From Streptomyces broussonetiae (GTDB lineage Bacteria > Actinomycetota > Actinomycetes > Streptomycetales > Streptomycetaceae), in NCBI RefSeq assembly GCF_009796285.1, contig NZ_CP047020.1, positions 2,976,001-3,040,000 of the forward strand: 64,000 nucleotides of DNA, written 5' to 3'. Of this stretch, positions 25,324 through 34,219 are shown piece after piece. Position numbers and translations under genes: made by a program. The notes under the pieces are model-generated. The model searched no databases. It worked only from the letters and a program-made list of their open reading frames with translations, and was not told the DNA's origin. Within the stretch, counting starts at the first letter, position 1; every line of letters begins with the position of its first letter.

Positions 25324-27120
25324 ATGGGAGATGCCCGAATTGCCGCACCACCGCAAGTCGAACCGGATCGTCCGGGTGAGGAGGGGCGGCGGTCCACCGG
25401 GGCCTCCCGACGGGCCGCCGCCTTCGCCGTCTGGTATTTGCGGACCGTCGCCTTCATCAACTTCCTCAGCGCGGTCTGGGTCTCGCTCGGACAGGACGTC
25501 CGCCGGCACAACCAGGACGACTTCTTCACGCCGTACCTGCTGACGGCCGGTTTCGCCTCGGGTGTGTTCACCGCGTTCCTGGCGATCACCATGCGCCGCC
25601 GCAAGCGGGCCGCGTGGATCCTCAACCTGGTGATGAGCGGGGTCTTCCTGGCTCTGTTCGCGTTCGCGATGGCGTTCCCGGAGATCCGGCGGTACGCACA
25701 GAACTGGATCTCGCTGGGTCTGACGGCCGCGTTCGTCGGCACACTGCTCGTGGGCCGGCGGGAGTTCTACGCCAAGGGCGACCGCTCCAACCCCCGGCTC
25801 GCGGCGACGGTCGCCGTCGGCGGCGGGGTGCTCGCCTCACTGCTGGCGGCGCTGCTGGTGACGGTCACCAACCAGGCGCCGGACGCGGCCCGTTCGACCT
25901 TCCTGGAGCGCTGGCACTTCGGCACCCTGCGGCTGGTGTCGGTGGCCGCCGACGAGTCCCGCTTCCCCGGCATCGACCCGCCGAACTGGGCGAACGTCGC
26001 GATCAACGTGCTCAGCACGGCCCTCGTCCTCGCCGTGTTCTACGCCGCCTTCCGCTCCCGGCGCGCCGTCGACCCGCTGACCGAGGACGACGAGAAGCGG
26101 CTGCGGGCCCTGCTGGACCGGCACGGCGAACGGGACTCGCTGGGCTACTTCGCACTGCGCCGGGAGAAGAGCGTGGTGTGGTCGCCGACCGGGAAGGCGG
26201 CCGTCGCCTACCGCGTCGTCGGCGGGGTCTCGCTCGCCTCCGGCGATCCGATCGGGGACCCCGAGGCCTGGCCGGGGGCGATCGCGCCGTGGCTGGCCGA
26301 GGCGCGGGTGCACGGCTGGATCCCGGCGGTGATGGGGGCGAGCGAGGAGGCCGGGACGATCTACGCCCGGCACGGCCTGGACGCGCTGGAACTCGGCGAC
26401 GAGGCCATCGTGGAGGTGGCGGAGTTCACCCTTGAGGGGCGGGCCATGCGCACCGTCCGGCAGGCGCACAACCGGGTGAAACGAGCCGGGTACGAGGTGC
26501 GCATCCGGCGGCACGCCGATATCCCGGCGGACGAGATGACACAGCTGGTGAAGCGGGCGGACGACTGGCGGGACGGGGCGACCGAGCGCGGCTTCAGCAT
26601 GGCGCTCGGCCGGCTCGGGGACCCCGAGGACGGGCAGTGCGTGATGCTGGAGTGCACCGACACCGAGGGCCGGCTGCGCGCGCTGCTGTCCTTCGTGCCG
26701 TGGGGGCCGCACGGGCTGTCCCTGGACCTCATGCGCCGGGACCGGGACTCCGACAACGGGCTGATGGAGTTCATGGTGATCGAACTGCTGCGACGGGCCG
26801 GCGAGATCGGAATCACCCAGGTCTCACTGAACTTCGCGATGTTCCGTTCGGTCTTTGAACGTGGTGCGCGCCTCGGTGCCGGTCCGGTGCTGAGGCTGTG
26901 GCGCTCGCTCCTCAGCTTCTTCTCCCGCTGGTGGCAGATCGAGTCGCTGTACCGCGCCAACGCCAAGTACCGGCCCATCTGGGAGCCGCGGTTCCTGCTC
27001 TTCGAGAAGAGCGCGGACCTGCTGCGCATCGGCCTCGCCTCGGCCCGCGCGGAGGGGTTCCTGGAGGCGCCGGGGCTGCCCAAGTGGCTGCACCGCAGAC
27101 ACCTGGACACGCGCCGATGA
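25324..27120 (+). CDS. MprF-like membrane protein with DUF2156 (aminoacyl-phosphatidylglycerol transferase-like) domain
   Basis: 598 residues. About six transmembrane segments occupy 30-235 (for example INFLSAVWVSL, PYLLTAGFASGVFTAFLAI, LNLVMSGVFLALFAFAMAF). The cytoplasmic half (about 250-598) is a DUF2156/GNAT-like fold with VYRVVGGVSLASGDPIGDP-type and VSLNFAMFRSVFERG features, as in the C-terminal domain of MprF/LysX, which attaches Lys or Ala from tRNA to phosphatidylglycerol. The N-terminal part is shorter than the 14-helix flippase of true MprF, so lipid flipping is unlikely to be done by this protein alone. The rhomboid-like gene starts 24 bp downstream, so the two form an operon. The aminoacyl donor cannot be told from sequence. 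Confidence 0.85.
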   Translation: MGDARIAAPPQVEPDRPGEEGRRSTGASRRAAAFAVWYLRTVAFINFLSAVWVSLGQDVRRHNQDDFFTPYLLTAGFASGVFTAFLAITMRRRKRAAWILNLVMSGVFLALFAFAMAFPEIRRYAQNWISLGLTAAFVGTLLVGRREFYAKGDRSNPRLAATVAVGGGVLASLLAALLVTVTNQAPDAARSTFLERWHFGTLRLVSVAADESRFPGIDPPNWANVAINVLSTALVLAVFYAAFRSRRAVDPLTEDDEKRLRALLDRHGERDSLGYFALRREKSVVWSPTGKAAVAYRVVGGVSLASGDPIGDPEAWPGAIAPWLAEARVHGWIPAVMGASEEAGTIYARHGLDALELGDEAIVEVAEFTLEGRAMRTVRQAHNRVKRAGYEVRIRRHADIPADEMTQLVKRADDWRDGATERGFSMALGRLGDPEDGQCVMLECTDTEGRLRALLSFVPWGPHGLSLDLMRRDRDSDNGLMEFMVIELLRRAGEIGITQVSLNFAMFRSVFERGARLGAGPVLRLWRSLLSFFSRWWQIESLYRANAKYRPIWEPRFLLFEKSADLLRIGLASARAEGFLEAPGLPKWLHRRHLDTRR

Positions 27121-27144
27121 AGAACGCCTGAAGAGGAACGTCCG

Positions 27145-27909
27145 ATGAGAACGCTCGCCCGCCGGGCCCGTGAGGAGTGGGGGCCGCTGTACGTCGCCGT
27201 ACGCGAGACCCTGCTGGAGCGGCGCCTGCGGGCGATCCCGATGACGCTCACGACGGTGGGCCTGACGGCGCTGCTGCAGTGGGTGCAGAACCAGCCGTGG
27301 GGCTTCCAGTTCGTGCAGAACGTCGGCTCCGTACGGGCCGAGGACCCGCTCCGGCTGGCCCTGCTGCGCACCCCCCTCTCGCTCTACGTGCCGGCGCTGG
27401 ACCTGCCCGTGTGGGGCGCGCTGGCACAGATCCTGCTGGTGTTCGGGATCGCCGAGGTGTGCATCGGCTGGTGGCGGACGCTGGTCATCGCCTACGTCGC
27501 CACGCTCGCCGGCACCCTGTACGCGCGCGTGGGCATCTCGCTCGGCGCACACGCCCCGTTCGGGCTGCCCTGGACGGACGCGCAGGTGGTGGACACCGGT
27601 CCGTCGGCGGCCGTGGTGGGGCTCGCCGTGTACGTGGCCTGGCGGTACGGCGCCTACGCGACGACGGGTGCGGTGACGGTGGCCATGGTGGCCGAGGTGC
27701 TGATCAAGGAGAACCTGGCGGGCAAGGAGCATCTGGCCGCGCTGATGGCCGTGGGACTGTTGTGCCTGGTGGTGGCGGTGCGGCACCGGTTCGGTCGCGA
27801 GCTGTGCCTGTGGCTGCGGCACGCGTACGGCGGCCGGTTGCGGCACGGTCACCGACGGCCGGGCAGCCGTACCGGGCGCGGGTCCGGCTTGCCGCCGATC
27901 CAGTCCTGA
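27145..27909 (+). CDS. Rhomboid-like membrane protein
   Basis: 254 residues with about six hydrophobic segments. The region DTGPSAAVVGLAVYVAW resembles the rhomboid GxSG loop and the later GKEHLAALMAVGL supplies a His in a helix, matching the rhomboid-like families of actinobacteria. The exact GxSG is not kept (TGPSA), so protease activity is doubtful. The C-terminus is basic. A GAGG lies upstream of the ATG. It is the second gene of the operon with the MprF-like protein and overlaps the convergent membrane protein gene by 61 bp. Confidence 0.78.
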   Translation: MRTLARRAREEWGPLYVAVRETLLERRLRAIPMTLTTVGLTALLQWVQNQPWGFQFVQNVGSVRAEDPLRLALLRTPLSLYVPALDLPVWGALAQILLVFGIAEVCIGWWRTLVIAYVATLAGTLYARVGISLGAHAPFGLPWTDAQVVDTGPSAAVVGLAVYVAWRYGAYATTGAVTVAMVAEVLIKENLAGKEHLAALMAVGLLCLVVAVRHRFGRELCLWLRHAYGGRLRHGHRRPGSRTGRGSGLPPIQS

Positions 27910-28613
27910 AGGGCGCGCCGCGGCCCGGCCCAGCGGCGGTCGTGGCGGTAGGCGCGCAGGGTGGCCCGGGCGCGGGCGCGGGGACGGCGGCCGTAGAAGC
28001 GGCGGGCCCACGGGGAGCCGGGCCGGGCCAGCCGTACGGCGCCGACGAGCGCGACGAGGGGCACGACGGCCCCGAACACCGCGGTGCGGCCCTTGCCCTT
28101 GCTCAGGGCGACGAGCGCCAGGAGGAAGTTCCCCGCGATGCCGGCGATGACCGTGCCCCGGTCCTGGAGTTCCTGCTGGGACAGGTCGTTGACACCGAAC
28201 GGCGCGAACCCGGCGAGCAGCAGCCCGACCAGGGCCGCGGTGAGCACGACGACCTCGACGCTCTTGCGGCCCTCATCGGTCCAGTAGACGTCGTCCAGGT
28301 GCAGGATCAGCGCGAACTCGTCCAGGACCAGCCCGGCGCCCGTGCCGAACAGCACGGCGCAGACCGCGCCCCCCATGCCGTGCCGGTCGCTGGCGACGGC
28401 ACCGAAGCCGCCGATCACGGTGAGGACGACTCCGGGGACGACATGGTGGATGTGCAGGCCGCCCGCCCTGACGTTGCCGAACGGACCCCTGCCGGCCCGG
28501 ATCAGGCGGGTGATCACCCGGGTGACCAGGAAGGTCAGCACGAAGGCCGCGAGGGCCAGCAGCAGCGGGAGTTTGCCCGGTTCGACGATGTTCCGGTACC
28601 ACCAGTGCCCCAT
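27849..28613 (-). CDS. Polytopic membrane protein with HIHH and LDEF motifs
   Basis: 254 residues, unknown function. Six to seven transmembrane segments. Two polar motifs lie in or beside the membrane: GGLHIHHVVPGVVL near residue 52 and LDEFALILHLDDVYWTDEG near residue 98. Clustered His and Asp/Glu could bind a metal or act in catalysis; this is inference from composition only. The C-terminal 60 residues are Arg-rich and cytoplasmic by the positive-inside rule. Its 3' end overlaps the rhomboid-like gene on the other strand by 61 bp. It is divergent from cobS. Confidence 0.8.
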   Translation of the reverse strand: MGHWWYRNIVEPGKLPLLLALAAFVLTFLVTRVITRLIRAGRGPFGNVRAGGLHIHHVVPGVVLTVIGGFGAVASDRHGMGGAVCAVLFGTGAGLVLDEFALILHLDDVYWTDEGRKSVEVVVLTAALVGLLLAGFAPFGVNDLSQQELQDRGTVIAGIAGNFLLALVALSKGKGRTAVFGAVVPLVALVGAVRLARPGSPWARRFYGRRPRARARATLRAYRHDRRWAGPRRALQDWIGGKPDPRPVRLPGRR

Positions 28614-28661
28614 GTGCGCACTTTATCCCGGCGGCCATCGGGCGGCCCGACGGCCGCCGGG

Positions 28662-28667
28662 TACCCT
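28662..28667 (+). promoter_or_regulatory. -10 box of leaderless cobS promoter
   Basis: TACCCT ends 6 bases before the GTG at 28674; there is no Shine-Dalgarno sequence. Confidence 0.4.
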
Positions 28668-28673
28668 GCGCCG

Positions 28674-29468
28674 GTGCTCACGTCCTCGTCGCCCTCCCGG
28701 CTCCACGGCCTCCGTTTCGCCTTCGGCACCCTCACCGTGCTGCCCGTCCGGGTGCACCGCTGGGACCGCGGCGCCGCGCGCGGCGGAATGCTGGCCGCTC
28801 CGGCGGCCGGCCTGGTCGTCGGAGCGGCGGCGGCCGGCCTCGGCCTGCTGCTGCTCGCCCTCGGCACCGGCCCGCTGCTCGCCGCGGTCGCTTCCGTCGC
28901 CGTACCGGCCGCCCTGACCCGTGGCCTGCACCTCGACGGCCTCGCGGACACGGCGGACGGCCTGGGCAGCGGCAAACCCGCCGAGGACGCACTGAGGATC
29001 ATGAAGCAGTCGGACATCGGGCCGTTCGGGGTCATCACCCTCGTCCTGACCCTGCTGGCCCAGATCGCCGTACTGGCCCAGCTCTACGGCGACTCCTGGA
29101 CGCGAGGCGCCGTGGCGGCCGTGACCTCGGCGGTGACGGCCCGCCTCGCCCTCACCCTCGCCGCCCGCACCGGCGTGCCGGCCGCCCGCCCGGAGGGGCT
29201 CGGGGCCGCGGTGGCCGGGGTGGTACCGGTCCGGGACGCGCTGGCGGCCACGGTGGTCTGCACGCTCGCGGCGGCGGCCGGGGGCGGCTTCCTCGGGATC
29301 CACGGCGTCGTCCGCGCGGCGCTCGCGGTGCTGCTGGCCCTGGCGGTGGCCGAGCTGCTGCTGCGCCGGTGCCTGCGGCGGTTCGGCGGGGTGACGGGGG
29401 ATGTGTTCGGGGCGCTGGAGGAGACGGCGGCCACGGCGGCGCTGGTGGTGCTGGCCTTCGGCCACTGA
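28674..29468 (+). CDS. cobS: Adenosylcobinamide-GDP ribazoletransferase (cobalamin synthase)
   Basis: Integral membrane enzyme that joins adenosylcobinamide-GDP to alpha-ribazole in the last step of cobalamin assembly. The 264-residue product has the two family signatures, RGLHLDGLADTADGLGS and ALRIMKQSDIGPFGVI, and about six transmembrane helices. I chose the GTG at 28674 (MLTSSSPSRLHGLRFAFGTLTVLPV), which fits the normal N-terminus; the frame is open far upstream only as a shadow of other genes. cobU and cobT are within 7 kb. Confidence 0.94.
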   Translation: MLTSSSPSRLHGLRFAFGTLTVLPVRVHRWDRGAARGGMLAAPAAGLVVGAAAAGLGLLLLALGTGPLLAAVASVAVPAALTRGLHLDGLADTADGLGSGKPAEDALRIMKQSDIGPFGVITLVLTLLAQIAVLAQLYGDSWTRGAVAAVTSAVTARLALTLAARTGVPAARPEGLGAAVAGVVPVRDALAATVVCTLAAAAGGGFLGIHGVVRAALAVLLALAVAELLLRRCLRRFGGVTGDVFGALEETAATAALVVLAFGH

Positions 29469-29514
29469 CTAGGCTCTGCGCCCGTACACGGACGAGAACG
29501 ATCGGGGGAACTCC

Positions 29515-30096
29515 GTGGTGACGCTGCGCCGGATCACGGCCTGGTTCATAGACTTCGCGCTGGTCATCGGCGCGGCCTCACTGCTGGCGGTGCTGACCTT
29601 CCACCGCGTCACCGTCCTCGTCACCGACGTGCCGTCCCTGGCCGCGAAGGGCGGCCTCGAACTGCTGACCTCGCGCGGTGACGTCGTGGGCGCGTCCGAG
29701 CACCTCGGGCTGTCCCTGTGGAACTCGGTGGTGCTGGACGTGGAGGAGGCCTTCGGGGCACTCGTGATCGCCACGTTCCTCTACCAGTGGGCGTGTCTGA
29801 CCCTGCTCGGCCGCACCCTGGGCAAGGGCCTGCTCGGCCTGCGGGTCACGCCCCGGCTGTCCCGGCACGCCCTGCGCCGGGCCGCCGTCACGACCGCCGC
29901 CGACGTCGCGGTGTACGCGCTGGCCTGCATGCTGCTGATCGAGGGGCACTTCCTGGCGTCGCTGCTGGTGTGGGCGGTCGCGACGGCGCTGTTCCTCATC
30001 AACGCGGTGCCGGTGTTCCTCCCCGGCCGCCGCTCCCTCGCCGACCGGCTGGCCGGCACCAGCGTCGAGGGCGCGCCCGGGCCGTCCGGGTCGTAA
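29515..30096 (+). CDS. RDD-family membrane protein
   Basis: 193 residues with about four hydrophobic segments. It opens RRITAWFIDFALVIGAASLL, where RDD proteins carry their Arg and Asp, and has GRTLGKGLLGLRV and RRSLADRLAGT, the usual closing motif. The cellular role is unknown; some RDD proteins act in ion exchange. Two GTG codons stand in tandem; I use the first. It follows cobS by 46 bp but a function in cobamide synthesis is not suggested. Confidence 0.85.
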   Translation: MVTLRRITAWFIDFALVIGAASLLAVLTFHRVTVLVTDVPSLAAKGGLELLTSRGDVVGASEHLGLSLWNSVVLDVEEAFGALVIATFLYQWACLTLLGRTLGKGLLGLRVTPRLSRHALRRAAVTTAADVAVYALACMLLIEGHFLASLLVWAVATALFLINAVPVFLPGRRSLADRLAGTSVEGAPGPSGS

Positions 30097-30099
30097 CTC

Positions 30100-30586
30100 C
30101 CCTGCACCGAGGGTGAGTTGCCCTCGAAGGAGAAGGAGCCCCGCAGGTGGCCGAAGGGGCCCGCCCGGCCGGCCGGCGTCGGTGACCTCGGCACTGCGGC
30201 CGTCCGGGACGCCCGCACAGCCGCCCGCGTCGGTGCAGTCGAGTCCGGCCCCGGGATGTGCCCAGGTGTACGCGTCCGGTCGGGGGATGTCGTACGACCT
30301 CTCACAGCTCTCGGGCCGGCCGCCGACCGTGCGGCGAGGAAGGCCGCGGTGAGGGTGGGGCGCGCGAAGTCGGCCAATGTGACGGTGGTGTACGGGATGC
30401 CCTCGCCCTTCAGCCGGCCGGTGATCGCGCCGACGGTCCCGCGCCGTCGTCGACGACCAGGACCCGCAGGTCGGTGCGCGGGTCGACGGCCGCCGCCGCG
30501 CCCGGAGCGGCGATCCCCGGCGTGAGCAGGCCGGCGGTCGTCGCGGTGTTGCCGAGCGCGCTCCAGGGGTGCGCGCGGCGGGTCAT
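30100..30586 (-). pseudogene. Remnant of an exported protein, Agd3-like N-terminal region
   Basis: About 800 bp between the RDD gene and pepA holds no intact gene but a readable minus-strand remnant. It begins at ATG 30586 with a signal-like stretch (ALGNTATTAGLLTPGIAAPGA) and DLRVLVVDDG, then continues in other frames: TVGAITGRLKGEGIPYTTV, TAAFLAAR, DAYTWAHPGAGLD, and GRAGPFGHLRG with SFEGNSP. At least three frameshifts are needed, and the gene stops after about 160 codons. The order of segments fits my memory of large secreted Streptomyces proteins related to Agd3-type carbohydrate deacetylases, but that name is tentative. Confidence 0.55.
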
Positions 30587-30903
30587 GGCTGGTGCCTCCC
30601 CCCGGAGGCCCTCCGTGGCGGGCCCGTGGCGGGCCGCACGGCCCGTCGGAACCCGACGTGTGGCCCGGCCCGCCCCCGCCCGCGGGGGCGACAAGTGACC
30701 ATGACGTCACGGACAGGTGAACACCCGCAGGAATGAGCGAGCGCCCGCACGCGCGTAGTCTCGTCCCGGGTGTTCGCCGACAGGGTGAAGGCCCCGGTTG
30801 CCACGTGTCCCCAGGCCTGGACCTAGGGTCGGCTCTCGGGCCCAGGTCGACCCACCCCATATCGGCCACAGCAACTTGACATCGGAAGCGAGATTTCACC
30901 ACC

Positions 30904-32457
30904 GTGACTGCTCTGACTCTCAGCACCGCCGCGGCGCCCGGCCTGCGGGCCGACGCGATCGTGATCGGTGTCGCCAAGGGCACCGGATCCAAGTCCGGGA
31001 CCCTCGTCGTGGCGCCGGGCGCCGAAGCAGTGGACCAGGCGTACGACGGCAAGCTGGCCGGCGTCCTGGAGACCCTCGGTGCCTCGGGTGCCGAGGGCGA
31101 GCTGACGAAGCTGCCCGCTCCGGCAGGCTTCAAGGCCCCGCTCGTGGTGGCGGTGGGCCTGGGCGCGTTGCCCGGCGGCAAGGAAACCGAGGACGGCGGC
31201 TTCGCCGGCGAGGCGCTGCGCAAGGCGGCCGGTGTGGCCGCCCGGGCGCTCGCCGGATGCAGGAAGGCCGCGTTCGCGCTGCCCGTGGACGACGCGGGCG
31301 CCGTCGGCGCGATCGCCGAGGGCGTGCTGCTCGGCGCGTACGCCTTCGACGTCTACAAGGAGTCCGCCAACGGCTCCGCCAAGGCCAAGAACGGCAAGGC
31401 GCCGCTGGCCGAGGCCGCACTGCTCGGCGGCAAGCCGCGTGACGCCGCCCACAAGGGTGCGCTCGCCCGCGCCGTCGCGGTCTGCGAGGAGCTGAACCGC
31501 GCCCGTGACCTGGTCAACACGCCGCCGAACGACCTGACCCCGGCCATCTTCGCGCAGATCGCACAGACGGCGGCCAAGGAGCACGGCCTCAAGGTGCAGG
31601 TGCTCGACGACAAGGCCCTGGCCAAGGGCGGCTACGGCGGCATCCTCGGCGTCGGCGGCGGCTCGGCCGCGACCCCGCGCCTGGTGAAGCTGTCCTACAA
31701 GCACCCGAAGGCCGACAAGCACCTGGCCTTCGTCGGCAAGGGCATCACCTACGACTCGGGCGGCATCTCGCTCAAGCCGGCCGGGCACAACGAGACGATG
31801 AAGTGCGACATGAGCGGTGCCGCCGCCGTGTTCGCCGCCGTCGTCGCCGCCGCGCGGCTCGGCCTCGAGGTCGACGTCACCGGCTGGCTGGCGCTGGCCG
31901 AAAACATGCCCTCCGGTTCCGCCGTGCGCCCGGGTGACGTGCTGCGCATGTACAGCGGCAAGACGGTGGAGGTGCTCAACACCGACGCCGAGGGCCGGCT
32001 CGTGCTCGCCGACGCGCTGTGGGCGGCCTCGCAGGAGAAGCCGGACGCGATCGTGGACGTCGCGACGCTCACCGGCGCGATGATGATGGCGCTGGGCAGC
32101 CGGACCTTCGGCGTCATGGCCAACGACGACGCGTTCCGCTCCTCGCTGCACGAGGCGGCCGAGGAGGTCGGCGAGCCGGCCTGGCCGATGCCGCTGCCGG
32201 AGCACCTGCGCAAGGGCATGGAGTCCCCGGTCGCCGACATCGCGAACATGGGTGAGCGGATGGGCGGCGGGCTGGTCGCCGGTCTCTTCCTGCGCGAGTT
32301 CGTGGGCGAGGGGATCACCTGGGCGCACCTCGACATCGCCGGCCCGGCGTTCAACGAGGGCGGCCCGTTCGGGTACACGCCCAAGGGCGGGACCGGCTCC
32401 GCCGTGCGGACGTTGGTCCGGCTGGCCGAGCAGACCGCCTCCGGCGACCTGGGCTGA
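30904..32457 (+). CDS. pepA: Leucyl aminopeptidase (M17)
   Basis: Cytoplasmic two-metal aminopeptidase that trims N-terminal residues from peptides. The 517-residue product has an N-terminal macro-like domain and the catalytic domain with GKGITYDSGGISLKP, MKCDMSGAAAVF and NTDAEGRLVLADAL, which carry the metal ligands and catalytic Lys/Arg. GTG start; upstream GGAAGCGAG is a weak ribosome site. A strong hairpin follows. Confidence 0.96.
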   Translation: MTALTLSTAAAPGLRADAIVIGVAKGTGSKSGTLVVAPGAEAVDQAYDGKLAGVLETLGASGAEGELTKLPAPAGFKAPLVVAVGLGALPGGKETEDGGFAGEALRKAAGVAARALAGCRKAAFALPVDDAGAVGAIAEGVLLGAYAFDVYKESANGSAKAKNGKAPLAEAALLGGKPRDAAHKGALARAVAVCEELNRARDLVNTPPNDLTPAIFAQIAQTAAKEHGLKVQVLDDKALAKGGYGGILGVGGGSAATPRLVKLSYKHPKADKHLAFVGKGITYDSGGISLKPAGHNETMKCDMSGAAAVFAAVVAAARLGLEVDVTGWLALAENMPSGSAVRPGDVLRMYSGKTVEVLNTDAEGRLVLADALWAASQEKPDAIVDVATLTGAMMMALGSRTFGVMANDDAFRSSLHEAAEEVGEPAWPMPLPEHLRKGMESPVADIANMGERMGGGLVAGLFLREFVGEGITWAHLDIAGPAFNEGGPFGYTPKGGTGSAVRTLVRLAEQTASGDLG

Positions 32458-32769
32458 CGTTCGCCCGTCGGCTCGGGCCGCACTGTCCTGTCGCCGTTCC
32501 GCCGCGTGGGCCGGTCGCGCCCACGCGGCGGAGCCGCATGTCAACACGGCCCCGCACCCCTTCCGCCGGCCGCTCCTCCGCTCGTTTTCAGCTGTACGTG
32601 GGCTGTCTCACACCCCGGCCCGGCGTCTCGTACGCCTCGAACAAGTGCAAAGATGGAGCCCGGCAGGACAGGGCCCCCACCGAAGGGCCGAAGCATCAAG
32701 CGGCCGGACACCAGCCGCCTGCCGGTCATCGAAGACCGGCGTACGGCGCACATGCATGGAGGACGTGAC
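32458..32769. other. Intergenic region, pepA / lpdA
   Basis: About 310 bp. The first third holds the pepA terminator (32499-32531). The rest should hold the lpdA promoter, but I find no convincing -35/-10 pair. GGAGG at 32758-32762 is the lpdA ribosome site. I see no small gene worth calling. Confidence 0.5.
32499..32531 (+). terminator. Terminator after pepA
   Basis: CCGCCGCGTGGGC and GCCCACGCGGCGG form a 13-bp perfect stem with a 7-base loop, 41 bases after the pepA stop. Confidence 0.75.
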
Positions 32770-34158
32770 GTGGCGAACGACGCCAGCACCGTTTTCGACC
32801 TAGTGATCCTCGGCGGTGGTAGCGGTGGTTACGCCGCGGCCCTGCGCGGGGCGCAGCTGGGCCTGGACGTCGCCCTGATCGAGAAGGACAAGGTCGGCGG
32901 CACCTGCCTGCACCGGGGTTGCATCCCCACCAAGGCCCTGCTGCACGCGGGCGAGATCGCCGACCAGGCCCGCGAGAGCGAGCAGTTCGGTGTGAAGGCG
33001 ACCTTCGAGGGCATCGACGTCCCGGCCGTCCACAAGTACAAGGACGGCGTCATCGCCGGCCTGTACAAGGGTCTCCAGGGCCTCATCGCGTCCCGGAAGG
33101 TGACGTACATCGAGGGTACGGGCCGGCTCTCCTCCCCCACCTCCGTGGACGTCAACGGCCAGCGCATCCAGGGCCGCCACGTGCTGCTGGCGACCGGCTC
33201 CGTGCCCAAGTCGCTGCCGGGCCTGGAGATCGACGGCAACCGCATCATCTCCTCCGACCACGCCCTCGTCCTGGACCGCGTGCCCAAGTCCGCGATCATC
33301 CTGGGCGGCGGTGTCATCGGCGTCGAGTTCGCCTCGGCGTGGAAGTCCTTCGGTTCCGACGTCACGGTCATCGAGGGCCTCAAGCACCTCGTCCCGGTCG
33401 AGGACGAGAACTCTTCGAAGCTTCTTGAGCGCGCGTTCCGCAAGCGCGGCATCAAGTTCAACCTCGGCACCTTCTTCCAGAAGGCCGAGTACACGCAGGA
33501 CGGCGTGAAGGTCACCCTTGCCGACGGCAAGGAGTTCGAGGCCGAGGTCCTGCTCGTCGCCGTCGGCCGCGGCCCGGTCTCCCAGGGCCTCGGTTACGAG
33601 GAGCAGGGCGTCGCCATGGACCGTGGCTACGTCCTGGTCGACGAGTACATGCGGACCAACGTCCCGACCATCTCCGCCGTCGGTGACCTCGTCCCGACGC
33701 TCCAGCTCGCGCACGTCGGCTTCGCCGAGGGCATCCTGGTGGCGGAGCGTCTGGCCGGTCTGAAGGTCGTTCCGATCGACTACGACGGTGTCCCGCGGGT
33801 GACGTACTGCCACCCGGAGGTCGCCTCCGTCGGCATCACCGAGGCCAAGGCCAAGGAGATCTACGGCGCGGACAAGGTCGTCGCTCTGAAGTACAACCTG
33901 GCGGGCAACGGCAAGAGCAAGATCCTCAACACCTCGGGCGAGATCAAGCTCGTCCAGGTCAAGGACGGTGCCGTGGTCGGCGTCCACATGGTCGGCGACC
34001 GCATGGGTGAGCAGGTCGGCGAAGCCCAGCTGATCTACAACTGGGAGGCGCTGCCGGCCGAGGTCGCCCAGCTCATCCACGCCCACCCGACGCAGAACGA
34101 GGCGATGGGCGAGGCGCACCTGGCGCTCGCCGGCAAGCCGCTGCACTCCCACGACTGA
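32770..34158 (+). CDS. lpdA: Dihydrolipoyl dehydrogenase (E3)
   Basis: Flavoenzyme that reoxidises the dihydrolipoyl groups of 2-oxoacid dehydrogenase complexes. The 462-residue product has the FAD motif GGGSGGYAAA, the redox disulfide GGTCLHRGC, the NAD motif GGGVIGVE, and the catalytic His-Glu segment HAHPTQNEAMGE. I chose the GTG at 32770 (MANDASTVFDLVILGGG) with GGAGG 7 bases upstream. The E2 gene starts 61 bp downstream with its own ribosome site, so they are probably co-transcribed. Confidence 0.97.
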   Translation: MANDASTVFDLVILGGGSGGYAAALRGAQLGLDVALIEKDKVGGTCLHRGCIPTKALLHAGEIADQARESEQFGVKATFEGIDVPAVHKYKDGVIAGLYKGLQGLIASRKVTYIEGTGRLSSPTSVDVNGQRIQGRHVLLATGSVPKSLPGLEIDGNRIISSDHALVLDRVPKSAIILGGGVIGVEFASAWKSFGSDVTVIEGLKHLVPVEDENSSKLLERAFRKRGIKFNLGTFFQKAEYTQDGVKVTLADGKEFEAEVLLVAVGRGPVSQGLGYEEQGVAMDRGYVLVDEYMRTNVPTISAVGDLVPTLQLAHVGFAEGILVAERLAGLKVVPIDYDGVPRVTYCHPEVASVGITEAKAKEIYGADKVVALKYNLAGNGKSKILNTSGEIKLVQVKDGAVVGVHMVGDRMGEQVGEAQLIYNWEALPAEVAQLIHAHPTQNEAMGEAHLALAGKPLHSHD

Positions 34159-34219
34159 GCCTTCGGTCAACGGGCGCGACGACACAGACTTCCGCAATTC
34201 GTAAGGAGCAACCGAAACC

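Noticed and set aside
28675..30096. cobS and the RDD gene as part of one large cobamide operon with cobU and cobT
   Set aside because: Convergent and divergent genes lie between them and cobS has its own likely promoter; pathway grouping is clear but not a single operon.
30118..30698. Plus-strand frames of 135-146 codons in the gap before pepA
   Set aside because: They are antisense to the decayed exported-protein gene and carry no signal or domain.
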